A stretch of DNA of 64,000 nt, from positions 1 through 64,000 of the forward strand of contig CAKZPA010000044.1 of the NCBI GenBank assembly GCA_937138415.1, written 5' to 3'. Shown in pieces: positions 1 through 8,816 of this stretch (position 1 is the stretch's first letter; each line of letters opens with the position of its first letter). This stretch comes from an uncultured Nitrospiraceae bacterium. Its GTDB lineage: Bacteria > Nitrospirota > Thermodesulfovibrionia > Thermodesulfovibrionales > SM23-35. The position numbers and the translations under genes are program-made. The notes beneath the pieces are model-generated. The model did not search any database. It was not told where the DNA came from and was given only the letters and a program-made list of their open reading frames with translations.

Positions 1-202
1 TCATCCCCCTTATCGTAAGGGGGAAAACTCCGAGAAGAGATTGCCGCGTCCCGCTTTCAGCGGGACTCGCAATGACAAACTTTTCAGGCGGGTGACCGGG
101 TCCCTCCAAAATGACCTGCGGGCAGGCAGGCCGAGGAATGACGGAGAAGAAAAGAGCCGATCCTCGAATTCTCGGCCCTTTGAATACCCGACCCCTGTTC
201 TT
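1..202. repeat. Dispersed intergenic repeat cluster, no gene
   Basis: This spacer downstream of the hydrogenase large subunit holds degenerate palindromic units. One is CCCGCTTTCAGCGGG at about 49-63, followed by CTCGCAATGAC; two more AATGAC units follow near 110 and 136. The stretch at 155-195 (CTCGAATTCTCGG, then CGACCCCTG) resembles the hairpin between hisB and cooC. The short reading frames here translate repeat sequence and look non-coding. Similar elements occur near 4540-4640 and 48480-48515. No promoter or terminator with a clear U-tract was seen. Confidence 0.55.
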
Positions 203-1503
203 CTAATGCGTCGCGCAGCTCAGGCAGGGATTGAAAATCCTCACGCAGCGGCTGATGAGTTTTTCGCCCTCGGGTGAGATGCTGTCACCGTCGGGGTGTT
301 TTTCGGCAAGGTCTCTGAGGAGAAGATTGATGGAGGCGTTATTGAACTGCGTCGCGACCATGAGGCGCATGCGTTCTGTCTTTCCCTGATTGATAAGGTA
401 GCTGTGCATCAGAATTCCCCGCGGTGCCTCGAGCACGCCGATCCCCTGCCCGCTCGCCGTGAGATCGACGTCCGCCCTCATCTGCGAGAGATCGACCTCA
501 TCGAGGAGACGGAGAATCCGCTTCGCCGCCCAGAATATCTCGAGGAGGCGGCACGCGTCATAACTTTCGAGAGTGATGGATTTACGATCACGCAGCATAC
601 CGACGAGGTCGAGTCCCGACACATCCGGATCGTAGAGAAAACCGTTTTCCTGGAAACTCCGCGAGAGAGGACCGACGAGCATGATCCCTGCCGGGAACCC
701 GAACCGCGACAGGTACGGAAACTTCGCGAGCGTCCATTCCGCTCTCAGCTCCGAGACATTGTCCAAGAACTCCGCTCTGCCGAAGCTCACTCCGAGGTTT
801 CCCTCCTGATCGTACACGCAGAAGGTATCTTTGGCGGGTTCTCCGTCGTATGCGACGAAGTTGATCTGCTGCTCCGCGGGGAAGGGGATTTTCTTCGACG
901 GCACGTGAAACGCCTCAGACTGTGCGATGAGCCTGAGGGAACGTTCCTTGACATCGGTCGCGATTGACCTGATCTCCGCGAGAGCCTGCGCGTCGGGTTC
1001 CGCGTGGAAGCGGCCGATACCCGTCGTGACGGGGTGCGACGTGCGCCCGCCGAGGATTCGCACGATGTTCAGTCCCGCGTCGCGAAGGGCGAACGCCTCC
1101 CGGGCGATTTCGGGATGGCTCCGGATGAGATCGAAAATGCCCGACGATGCCCCCACGAAGTCCGGCATCGAGAGAAAGAAATAAGTCAGGGCGTGGCTGT
1201 TGATCCACTCCCCGAGGACCTGAATTTCCCGTAAATGACGCACCGAAGAAGGTGTCTCCACGCCGTGCGCTTCTTCGATCGCCCGAATGGAAGCGACCTG
1301 ATGAGCCGACGAGCAGAGTCCGCAGATTCTCAAACCATGTGCGGCACATATTCGGCGCGAATGCCGCGCATGAACCCCTCGAAGCCCCGGAATTCCTGGA
1401 CTGACAGCCGTGCCGTCTTCACTTCGCCGTCGCCCACCTCGATCTGAATGTTCGCGTTCCCCTCGATACGTGTTGCTTTCTGAAAAATGATCGTGTTGCT
1501 CAC
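203..1503 (-). pseudogene. [NiFe] hydrogenase large subunit, one frameshift
   Basis: Catalytic subunit of a group-3-like [NiFe] hydrogenase. The N-terminal 57 codons (GTG at 1503) read TRIEGNANIQIE and EFRGFEGF, then hit TGA near 1330. The other 376 codons continue in another frame from RICGLCSSAHQVAS. Adding one T to the TTT run near 1332 restores PHMV-LRICGLC and a protein of about 433 residues. Both active-site pairs are present: RICGLC and the terminal NPCLSC. Two oddities: the usual Asp of DPCxxC is Asn, and the protein stops right after the final His (SCATH), so there is no C-terminal peptide for a maturation protease to remove. That resembles regulatory H2-sensing hydrogenases, although the sequence looks group 3. 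The GTG start overlaps the small-subunit stop (GTGA). The frameshift may be decay or a base-calling error. Confidence 0.8.
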
Positions 1504-3380
1504 CGGATTCTCGCTCTGTCGTTCGTGATGTGCCGAATAAACGGCACGGAGTTATTCGCGTGTCTCCGGAACAGCCTCATGACATGCCTGATCTGAGATT
1601 CAAGGTGGCGGTGGCGGCTGACGAAGGCTTCGACCATGGACTCTTCGAAACTATTCCCCTCTTCCATCTTTTTCAAGGCGGTATCCGAAGGCCCGGCAGC
1701 CCCAGCAGGGGAGGCCGCCTCGCGGGCAGACGGCGCCGCACCCGCCTTTCGTCACGAGCCCGAGACAAACCGAACCCATCGAGGTGAAGCAGTGCCGGGT
1801 ATCCCAATCCGCGCGGGGGAACATCCAAAAGTGCTCGACATTCGTTTTGACGTGCTTTCTGCTGCATTCAGCGCACACGATGGATTTCGGTTTTTCGGAC
1901 GGTCCGTCGCCTCTGAGTTCGCCGACGAGCACGTTCAAAAGACCCGCGTTCGGCGGGCAACCGGCAATATAGTAATCGACGCGCACGAACTCGTCTATTT
2001 TACGGGCACGCCGCAGGAGCCGCAATTCGCTCTCCTCTTCCTGATAGGTTGCCCGATCGATACCGCGCCGGCCGGACACGCAGTAGGCGAATGGATCTTT
2101 CGCATGCCCATAGGATTCTTCGAGCAGCTCTTCCAGTTCGTACTGGTTGGCGTAAGCGGGGATGCCCCCGAGCGCCGCGCACGTTCCCCACGCGACGAGG
2201 TATCTGGTTTTTGCCCGCACCTCCCTGATTTTCTCCTCGTCGTCTTTGACCCGCACCACGCCGTCGACGACCGCGATGTCCACTCGCCCGGTGTTTCCTC
2301 GTCGATGAGCATGGGGCAGCAGGAAATGTCTATGCTCGCGAGAAGCTCCGCTAACGTCGTTTGATTTTCGAGGAGTATCGCCGCACAGCCCCCGCAGGTG
2401 GCGAGAGAAACGAGTGCTGTCTTGACGAGTCCTCTTCTCCTGAGAGGCGGAGGTAAAACCCGCGCCGGTACCGACAAGGATTTTGTGGGATCGTTCATGA
2501 CCGACAACAATCCCCTGAGACGGATAATCAGACCGCGCAGGATGTAGAGTGCGAGTTCCGGTCTCGTTTGAATCTGCTCGATGAATTCATGCCGCGATAG
2601 GGGAAACAGGTACGCGTCGCCAACGGCAATGGCGTGAGCGGTGCGAGGCTGATCGACGATCATCGCAGTCTCGCCGAAAAAGTCGCCGGGTCTCAGGACC
2701 GCGAGAATAGTCCTGTCGTCTCTGGGCCCCTGGCTGATCTCGACCGCTCCTTCGACGATGATGTACATCGTGTCGCCCGGATCGCCCTGGTAGGAAACGG
2801 GTTGTTTGTCTTCGAAGTACACGCACTCCGCTCGCGGTAGCGTAATGTCTTCGGTGCGTTCCGGCGGTTCGGGATGTGTTCGAACGTCCGCAGTCGTATG
2901 TGCCGCCGGCCCGGCCGGGCCTTCAGCGGGCGTCTCGCCAGCGACGGCTTCGTCCTCGCCGCGATGGATCCTCCCCGCTTCGGTAACGAAAGAGCGCAGC
3001 GCCTGATCTTTCTGCACCATGGTGCGTAGGCGATGATTTATCTCTGTAATGCGCTGGCAGAGCGTCGAGAGGAGGTGGAGGACGACGCCGGGATCCTGAC
3101 GGATCCGGTCCATAATGGATGCGCGGGTAAATGGGAGCAGCCGGCTTGGGCTGATAGCTGTCGCGGTTGCCGATCGGAGGTGTCCATCAATGAGCGCCAT
3201 CTCTCCGAAGAAGTCGCCTCTTTCGAGGAGAGCGAGGACGGTCTTTTTCCCGTCCTTTTCCTGGCTGATCTCGACGGAGCCCGACTGGTTGATATACTTG
3301 GTATCGCCGACGTCTCCCTGTCTGAAGATGACGTCCCCTTTTCCGACGCCGATGCCAAAGAGATCTTCTTGTGTGCTCAC
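1500..3380 (-). pseudogene. Two cNMP-binding domains fused to [NiFe] hydrogenase small subunit, two frameshifts
   Basis: From GTG 3380 a single frame encodes two cyclic-nucleotide-binding domains (about residues 5-125 and 185-305). Both keep the phosphate-binding cassette and its Arg (FGEMALIDGHLRSATA and FGETAMIVDQPRTAHA). The frame then runs without a stop into a small subunit: LATCGGCAAILL, CCPMLIDEETPGE. The rest lies in a second frame (2283-1651: VDIAVVDG, AWGTCAALGG, YIAGCPPN, CLGLVTKGGCGAVCP) and then a third (ALKKMEEGNSFEESMVEAF to TGA 1500). Joining them needs about one G near 2288 and two G near 1695, giving roughly 628 residues. The Cys pattern suits a group 3 (Mvh/Hyh-like) small subunit with three FeS clusters. 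A TGGTATAGT box at 3396-3388 puts the transcript start almost on the GTG. Fusion of cNMP domains to this subunit is unusual. Confidence 0.75.
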
Positions 3381-3457
3381 GGTAGGAACTATACCATTTG
3401 TCGGGTTACAGATGAGTCACGGATTACAGACCGAGAGAAGTAGCCCACGGACACCTG

Positions 3458-3466
3458 TGGTATAAT
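3458..3466 (+). promoter_or_regulatory. Extended -10 promoter of hisC
   Basis: TGGTATAAT is a TGn-extended -10 hexamer with no good -35. The predicted transcript start (about 3473) lies within 2 bases of the hisC ATG, implying a leaderless mRNA. Confidence 0.55.
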
Positions 3467-3474
3467 TCACGTTC

Positions 3475-4569
3475 ATGAAGATCGACAAACTTGTCCTGCC
3501 GCATGTCAGAACGCTCTCGGCCTATCAGGCGAAAGAAATTCCCTGCAGGGCGAAGCTCGATGCGAACGAGAGTCCCTTCGGGTTCTCGATTCCGAGCGAT
3601 ATCGTCCGCTCTCTGCCGACGAACAGGTATCCGGACCCCGAGGGGCTTGCCCTGAAAGAGGTGATCGCGAGGGAACTGAAGGTAAAGCCTGCGAACATCC
3701 TTCTCGGCAACGGATCGGACGAGATCATCTATTATCTGATTACCACCTTCGGGGGGCCGGTGTTGTTCCCTGTTCCGACGTTTACAATGTTCGGCATCAT
3801 CGCACGCGCGCTCGGCGAGGAGAGGATCGCGGTGCCACTCGACGGCGCGTTCGATCTCGATCTCAAAAAAATGCTCCCTGCGATCCGGAGAGAGAAACCG
3901 AAGCTGATCTTCTTTAGTTCTCCCAATAACCCGACGGGAAATTGCTTCTCGGTCGAACGCATCCTGAAGATCGTCGAGTCGGCCGCCGGAAGAGCGATCG
4001 TCGTCGTGGATGAAGCGTATCAACCGTTTGCGAGCGAACAGGGTTTTTTGCCTTTGCTCGGTGATTACCCGCACCTCGTTATTCTCCGAACGTTGAGCAA
4101 GATAGGCCTCGCGGGGCTGAGGGTCGGGTTCCTCGTTGCGGGCGAGGAGATCGTCCGGGAAGTGAATAAGGTGCGGCTTCCCTTCAACGTGAATGCGTTC
4201 TCTCAGGCGGTCGCGCTGGACGTGCTCCTTAATAGGAAGGCGATACGGAAAAATATCCGGGTCATTGTGACCGAGCGCGATCGCCTTCTCGGGGCGCTCT
4301 CGAAAATAGACGGGGTCGTGCCGTATCCTTCAGAAGCGAATTTCATCCTTTTCAGGGTGACGGATCCGGACAAGACGCACAGGGCGCTCCTCGAGATGGG
4401 CGTCCTCGTGAGGAACATGAAGGGTGTCGTTGACGGGTGCCTGAGGGTCACCGTCGGGACCCCCGGGGAAAACCGGATGTTTGTTGCCGCGTTGAGAAAG
4501 ATCGCGGGAAAAGAGGGATTCTCCGGTCGTCACGGCAAAAGCCGTGATTCCTTGAGAATGACAAAATAA
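3475..4569 (+). CDS. hisC: Histidinol-phosphate aminotransferase
   Basis: PLP-dependent fold-type I aminotransferase converting imidazole-acetol phosphate to histidinol phosphate in histidine synthesis; cytoplasmic. The N-terminus shows KLDANESPFG. The PLP lysine is K209 in RTLSKIGLAGLRVG; SPNNPTG (about 149-155) and VVDEAYQPF (about 177-185) are also present. At 364 residues it is family-typical. The last 18 or so codons (from GKEGFSGRHG) lie inside a dispersed intergenic repeat, so the natural C-terminus was probably replaced or extended when the element inserted. No ribosome-binding site precedes the ATG, which fits the leaderless promoter call. hisB follows after 173 bp with its own promoter. 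Confidence 0.93.
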   Translation: MKIDKLVLPHVRTLSAYQAKEIPCRAKLDANESPFGFSIPSDIVRSLPTNRYPDPEGLALKEVIARELKVKPANILLGNGSDEIIYYLITTFGGPVLFPVPTFTMFGIIARALGEERIAVPLDGAFDLDLKKMLPAIRREKPKLIFFSSPNNPTGNCFSVERILKIVESAAGRAIVVVDEAYQPFASEQGFLPLLGDYPHLVILRTLSKIGLAGLRVGFLVAGEEIVREVNKVRLPFNVNAFSQAVALDVLLNRKAIRKNIRVIVTERDRLLGALSKIDGVVPYPSEANFILFRVTDPDKTHRALLEMGVLVRNMKGVVDGCLRVTVGTPGENRMFVAALRKIAGKEGFSGRHGKSRDSLRMTK

Positions 4570-4650
4570 AAGACGTGCTGTCATTCTGAGCGAAGCGTCC
4601 TCCTCAGAGGATCCGCTGGGGCGGAAAGAATCTCGCGGTTTACAGCGGGA
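4525..4650. repeat. Dispersed repeat overlapping the hisC 3' end
   Basis: Contains CACGGCAAAAGCCGTG with GAATGACAAAATAA, then GTCATTCTGAGCGAAGCG and a second inverted GCGGTTTACAGCGGGATTGCC segment. The style matches the element at 1-202 and the GGATTCCGTG/CACGGAATGAC unit near 48480. It supplies the stop codon and last residues of hisC. Confidence 0.5.
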
Positions 4651-4705
4651 TTGCCAGGGGCAATTTCTTGTTTTTTGGGTAGAATTCCCGACAGACGCAG
4701 ATAAC

Positions 4706-4720
4706 ACAGTATAATACTGT
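4706..4720 (+). promoter_or_regulatory. hisB promoter -10 inside a perfect palindrome
   Basis: ACAGTATAATACTGT is a 7-1-7 perfect inverted repeat that contains the -10 hexamer TATAAT (4710-4715). A CCGACA at 4688-4693 sits 16 bases upstream as a possible -35. A repressor bound to the palindrome would block the polymerase. The regulator is not identifiable here. Confidence 0.5.
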
Positions 4721-4742
4721 ACCGACGCGCGCTGAGGATATT

Positions 4743-5333
4743 ATGAGAAGAGCGAAGATTGACAGGAAAACCAAGGAGACCGATGTCTCAATCTCCATCA
4801 ATCTCGACGGAAACGGAATGCATTCCATACGGACGAGCATACCCTTCATCGACCACATGCTGTCGCTCATGAGCAAGCACGGCCTCATCGACATGAAGAT
4901 CGAAGCGAAAGGAGATATCGAGATCGACTACCACCATACCGTCGAAGACATCGGTATCGTCCTCGGCAAGGCGGTGAAACAGGCGCTCGGAGACATGAAA
5001 GGGATTTCGCGGTACGGGCAGGCGACGGTGCCCATGGACGAGGCGCTCGCGAGCGTGAGCCTTGACATCAGCGGAAGACCGTATCTGGTGTATCAGGTCG
5101 AATTTCCGAAGAAGGGTAAGCTCAGGAACTTCGATCCCGATCTCATCGAGGATTTTCTCCACGCGTTCGTCAGCACTTCCGGGATTACTCTCCATGTGGC
5201 AACGCCCTACGGGAGGAACACGCACCACATCATCGAGGCGATATTCAAAGCACTGGGCAGGGCTCTGCGGCAGGCTGTGGCGATCGACCCGCGAGTGAAG
5301 GGCGTTCCATCGACGAAGAAGATGATCGGGTAA
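4743..5333 (+). CDS. hisB: Imidazoleglycerol-phosphate dehydratase
   Basis: Dehydrates imidazole-glycerol phosphate to imidazole-acetol phosphate, the step before HisC. The 196-residue monofunctional form carries the two duplicated metal-binding motifs, [12 protein letters not shown] (about 61-72) and [19 protein letters not shown] (about 161-179), plus [17 protein letters not shown] near the N-terminus. There is no phosphatase fusion. The start follows CTGAGGATATT. The other his genes are not in the window, so the histidine genes are split in this genome. A large hairpin separates it from cooC. Confidence 0.94.
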   Translation: MRRAKIDRKTKETDVSISINLDGNGMHSIRTSIPFIDHMLSLMSKHGLIDMKIEAKGDIEIDYHHTVEDIGIVLGKAVKQALGDMKGISRYGQATVPMDEALASVSLDISGRPYLVYQVEFPKKGKLRNFDPDLIEDFLHAFVSTSGITLHVATPYGRNTHHIIEAIFKALGRALRQAVAIDPRVKGVPSTKKMIG

Positions 5334-5343
5334 CCAAAGGGTT

Positions 5344-5408
5344 CAAGGGGTCGGGGATTCGAGAGAAGGACAGAACATCGCTCGAATCCTGGAATCCTCG
5401 ACCCCTTG
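5344..5408. repeat. Large intergenic inverted repeat between hisB and cooC
   Basis: CAAGGGGTCG (5344-5353) pairs with CGACCCCTTG (5399-5408), and inside it GGATTCGAG (5355-5363) pairs with CTCGAATCC (5381-5389). This gives about 19 bp of stem with a 9-nt bulge. There is no strong U-tract, so it is more likely a dispersed repeat or 3'-end stabiliser than a classic terminator. The 155-195 region is related. Confidence 0.6.
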
Positions 5409-5426
5409 CTCCTTTTCTGAGCACGT

Positions 5427-6239
5427 ATGAAACTCGCAATCACTGGAAAAGGCGGAGTCGGCAAAACCACACTTGCGGCGATTCTGACACACCTCTACGC
5501 GGAAGAAGGACGGGACGTCATCGCGGTTGACGCCGATCCCGACGCGAACCTGGCATCCGCCCTCGGGATGACGAAAGAGGAGGCGGAGAGGATCCAGCCG
5601 ATCACCGCGATGACCGATCTCATCGAAGAGCGGACCGGAGCGAGACCCGGCAGTTTCGGCGCCGCGTTCAGTCTGAATCCGAAAGTCGATGACCTGCCGG
5701 AGGGCATCGGCTACCGTTTCGGGCGCATTCTCCTCCTCGCGATGGGGAAAGTAAAAGAAGCCGGCTCGGGCTGCTACTGTCCGGAGAACGTGCTCCTGCG
5801 GAGTCTCCTGCGCCACCTCATCGTGAAACGGAGCGAGGTCGTGATCGTGGACATGGAGGCGGGGATCGAGCATCTGACGAGAGGTACCGCTGAGGCGGTC
5901 GACGCGTTCATCGTTGTGGTCGAGCCGGGCCAGCGGAGCATCCAGACCGCGCAGACGGTCTTCACAATGGCTCGGCAACTTGGCGTGAAGAAGGTATTCG
6001 TCGTCGCCAATAAAGTCAGGGGAGAGCGTGACGAAGTGTTTATCGCCCGCGAGATGAACGGACCGCGCGTCATCGGTTCGATTCGGTATCGCGACGCGAT
6101 CGTGGAAGCCGACATGAAAGGCCTTTCACCGTACGCTGTTTCCCGAGAGACGAACGATCAGGTGAGGGCAATCAAGAAAAAGATAGAGGACGCCATCGGC
6201 CAGACTTCCGTCGAATCGGAGGCGACCCGTGGCTTGTGA
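5427..6239 (+). CDS. cooC: CooC-type nickel-insertion ATPase
   Basis: MinD/ParA-like P-loop ATPase of the CooC/AcsF family, which matures the nickel-iron cluster of CO dehydrogenase/acetyl-CoA synthase; cytoplasmic. The deviant Walker A is GKGGVGKTT (residues 7-15), followed by VDADPDANLASALG. A CxC pair (C116, C118 in GSGCYCPEN) matches the CooC dimer-interface metal site. VDMEAGIEHLTRGT is the switch/Walker B region. The 270-residue length is typical. No cooS or acs gene lies in the window, so its client is elsewhere. It leads a plus-strand set with uspA-like and exchanger genes. A general MinD-like role is less likely given the CxC motif. Confidence 0.85.
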   Translation: MKLAITGKGGVGKTTLAAILTHLYAEEGRDVIAVDADPDANLASALGMTKEEAERIQPITAMTDLIEERTGARPGSFGAAFSLNPKVDDLPEGIGYRFGRILLLAMGKVKEAGSGCYCPENVLLRSLLRHLIVKRSEVVIVDMEAGIEHLTRGTAEAVDAFIVVVEPGQRSIQTAQTVFTMARQLGVKKVFVVANKVRGERDEVFIAREMNGPRVIGSIRYRDAIVEADMKGLSPYAVSRETNDQVRAIKKKIEDAIGQTSVESEATRGL

Positions 6240-6258
6240 GTGACGGCGTCGTCGCACG

Positions 6259-7107
6259 ATGAAGATTCAGCGCATTCTTGCGGCAGTCGATTTCGAAAAA
6301 CAGACGGAGCACGTTCTCGCGTACGCGATGCTCTTCGCCCGGCGTTTCGGCGCCTCGCTCGATCTCCTCCACGTGATCGACTATCTCGTGACACCGCCCG
6401 CGTATCTTGCCCGTTACATCGAGGAAGAACGAAAGGCGGCGGAGGCGAAGTTCGAAACGGTGAGACGGGCAATAGCCATCGAGGGGATGCCGGTGACGAC
6501 ATCGGTGATTGTGGGCAGGCTCCAGGCATCTTTCGAAACGGCGGTGAATAAGAGCGGGGCGGACTTGATCGTCCTCGGTTTCGTGACGCACGCGCTGCGC
6601 AGGAGCAGTTCCGAGAAGCTGGTAAAAAGCCTGCAGATGCCGATGCTCGTCGTGCGGGGCGAGAGGGCTGCAGTCCCGGGTGAAGGAGCGGCGATCAAGA
6701 GGATACTCTGCCCGATCGATTTTTCCGACATTTCGATGCGTGCGCTCGCTGCCGCGCGAGATCTTGCGGACACGTTCGGTGCGGATACGGACGTCGTGCA
6801 CGTGTTGCCCGAATCCCTCGAAAAGAAAATGAGGGGTCGTCCGGAGCGAGAACGCGCGCTCGCGGATATCCTCGCGGAGGAAAAACGGAGCTTCGATGAT
6901 TTTCTCGCGAGGGCCGCTCTCAAGACGGCGGGCTTCATGGAACGGGGAGAACCGCACGAGAGAATCGTCGCTCTCGCGAAAAAGAACGAAGCGGACCTCA
7001 TCGTCATGGGCGCGCGCGGGCTCGGCGCCATCAAAGGGTTGTTGATTGGCAGTGTGACCGACGCGGTTCTGAAATCCGCGCCATGTCCTGTGCTCGTTGT
7101 CCATTGA
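6259..7107 (+). CDS. Tandem-domain universal stress protein
   Basis: Two UspA domains (about residues 1-140 and 148-282). The second ends in GARGLGAIKGLLIGSVTDAVLKSAPCPVLVVH, the G-x2-G-x9-GS nucleotide-binding pattern, so it probably binds ATP. The first has the degenerate VLGFVTHALRRSSSEKLVK, so its site may be lost. Stress-protein folds of this kind modulate survival under energy limitation or act as subunits of transporters. The stop overlaps the start of the next gene (TGATG at 7105-7109), suggesting coupled expression with the exchanger and possibly regulation of it. Confidence 0.88.
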   Translation: MKIQRILAAVDFEKQTEHVLAYAMLFARRFGASLDLLHVIDYLVTPPAYLARYIEEERKAAEAKFETVRRAIAIEGMPVTTSVIVGRLQASFETAVNKSGADLIVLGFVTHALRRSSSEKLVKSLQMPMLVVRGERAAVPGEGAAIKRILCPIDFSDISMRALAAARDLADTFGADTDVVHVLPESLEKKMRGRPERERALADILAEEKRSFDDFLARAALKTAGFMERGEPHERIVALAKKNEADLIVMGARGLGAIKGLLIGSVTDAVLKSAPCPVLVVH

Positions 7108-8129
7108 TGGTCTACGACATCGTCTTCCTCATCTTCGGTCTCCTCCTGATTCTCATCGCAGCGGAAACATTTACCAACGGCATAGAAACGCTCGGACGCC
7201 GGTTCAATCTGTCGCAGGCCGTGGTCGGGAGTCTTCTCGCCGCTGTGGGCACAGCCTTGCCCGAAACGCTGCTCCCTCTGGTGGCGATATTTCTCTACAC
7301 GGGAAAATCGGCTCACGAGATCGGCGTTGGCGTGATCCTCGGTGCCCCGTTCATGCTGTCGACCCTCGCCTTTTTTCTGGTGGGTGTGACGGTCCTGCTC
7401 TCACACGCGCAGAAGCGGCGGAAATTCGAGATCCGCGTGGAGCCGCACACCACGAAGAGGGACATCCTCTTTTTTCTCTCGATGTATTCTCTCGCGGTTC
7501 TTCTCCCGACAATCGGCGGCAGGCACGTCGCTCCGTTCATTGCACTGTTTCTCGTCGCTGGTTACGTCGTGTACGTCTACCGGACCTACAGAGAGGCGAG
7601 CGCGTGTATCGAACACTCCGAAGATATGTACCTCTGGAGGGTCTGCCGCAAGATCGGACTGGGAAGTTCCGGCCATCCGCCGGTTCTGATGATCCTCTTC
7701 CAGGTCCTCGGTGCCCTTGGCGTAATGATAACGGGTGCCCATACGTTCGTCGAAAGCCTCGAGCACGTGTCCGTTCGGTTCGGCATGAATCCGCTCCTCT
7801 TCGCGCTCATCCTCGCGCCGATCGCGACCGAACTGCCGGAAAAATTCAACAGCGTCACCTGGACATGGAAGGGTCGCGATACCCTCGCGATCGGCAACAT
7901 TACGGGCGCGATGGTGTTCCAGTCGACCTTCCCGGTTTCGATCGGCCTGGTCTTCACGGAATGGAGGCTGACGGGCATGGCTTTTTTCTCCGCGGTGATC
8001 GCGCTCTTTTCCGCATGTCTCGTCCTAGGCGAGCTGGTGTGGAGGAAACGTATCTCACCCATTACACTCCTCTGCGGGGGAGGACTGTACCTCGTGTACG
8101 CAATCGTTCTCATCGCGGGAAATACGTGA
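7107..8129 (+). CDS. Sodium/calcium exchanger family membrane protein
   Basis: CaCA-superfamily cation antiporter with about ten hydrophobic segments across 340 residues. The two alpha repeats are AAVGTALPETLLPLVAI (near 45) and APIATELPEKFNSVTW (near 236). Their acidic residues (PET, PEK) line the ion path in known exchangers. A GNITGAMVFQSTFPVSIG segment completes the second repeat. The start ATG at 7107 overlaps the uspA-like stop. Substrate (Ca, Na or K) cannot be decided from sequence. Confidence 0.85.
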   Translation: MVYDIVFLIFGLLLILIAAETFTNGIETLGRRFNLSQAVVGSLLAAVGTALPETLLPLVAIFLYTGKSAHEIGVGVILGAPFMLSTLAFFLVGVTVLLSHAQKRRKFEIRVEPHTTKRDILFFLSMYSLAVLLPTIGGRHVAPFIALFLVAGYVVYVYRTYREASACIEHSEDMYLWRVCRKIGLGSSGHPPVLMILFQVLGALGVMITGAHTFVESLEHVSVRFGMNPLLFALILAPIATELPEKFNSVTWTWKGRDTLAIGNITGAMVFQSTFPVSIGLVFTEWRLTGMAFFSAVIALFSACLVLGELVWRKRISPITLLCGGGLYLVYAIVLIAGNT

Positions 8130-8213
8130 GAGAGTCCCGCGGTTTGTCAGCAGGGAAGATAGTGGCAGTTCCTTCGGGCGGAGATATCCGGCTGATGCGG
8201 GTGGACCACGCTC

Positions 8214-8816
8214 ATGGGTGATCCGAGGCAAGGCATGGGCTCCGTTTTGCGGGAGAGGAAGGAGATTCGGGAGCGCATTCTTGCCGCGCGCGATCGCATG
8301 CCCGCGGACGTAAGACACCGGAAGGACATCGACATTAGAAGGCGGCTGATGAGTCTTCCCGAATTTCTGACGGCACAAGCGATCCTTCTCTACGCGTCGT
8401 TCAGATCCGAAGTCGATACGATGACCCTCATGCCCGAAGTGCTGGCTATGGGGAAACGGGTCTTTCTCCCGAAGGTGGATCAGGACAACGCACGGCTTGT
8501 CCTCTACGAGATTGAGGAGATGGGGGAACTCACCCCGGGCTTCATGGGCATTTACGAACCAGGACCCACACGGTCGCGGCCGGCCGCAATTGGCGATGCG
8601 GATCTCGTCATCGTACCCGGGGCTGTCTTCGACCTGAAGGGGAATCGCCTCGGGTACGGAGTCGGGTACTATGACCGGCTTCTCTCGCAGCGGAGAGGGA
8701 AGGGGGCAGTCGCGGGGCTTGCATACGAAGAGCAGGTCGTCGAATTGGTTCCCGCCGAAGCACACGACGTCAAGATGGATATCATCGTCACGGACGAGAG
8801 GATTATCAGGGTATGA
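8214..8816 (+). CDS. fau: 5-formyltetrahydrofolate cyclo-ligase
   Basis: Converts 5-formyl-THF to 5,10-methenyl-THF with ATP, rescuing folate into the C1 pool. The C-terminal signature PGAVFDLKGNRLGYGVGYYDR (about 145-165) and the N-terminal LRERKEIRERILAAR are clear in 200 residues. The start may instead be ATG 8235 (MGSVLRERKEIR). The gene overlaps the next by 4 bp (ATGA). It stands just before the folE-folD-metVF group, so it belongs to the same folate neighbourhood. Confidence 0.92.
   Translation: MGDPRQGMGSVLRERKEIRERILAARDRMPADVRHRKDIDIRRRLMSLPEFLTAQAILLYASFRSEVDTMTLMPEVLAMGKRVFLPKVDQDNARLVLYEIEEMGELTPGFMGIYEPGPTRSRPAAIGDADLVIVPGAVFDLKGNRLGYGVGYYDRLLSQRRGKGAVAGLAYEEQVVELVPAEAHDVKMDIIVTDERIIRV

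Noticed and set aside
41-277. Plus-strand reading frame of 78 codons at the window start
   Set aside because: It runs through palindromic repeat sequence and into the antisense of the hydrogenase gene.
1320-2295. Programmed ribosomal frameshifting in the hydrogenase genes
   Set aside because: Three different shifts, none with a slippery heptamer plus pseudoknot that I could see; mutation or sequence error is simpler.
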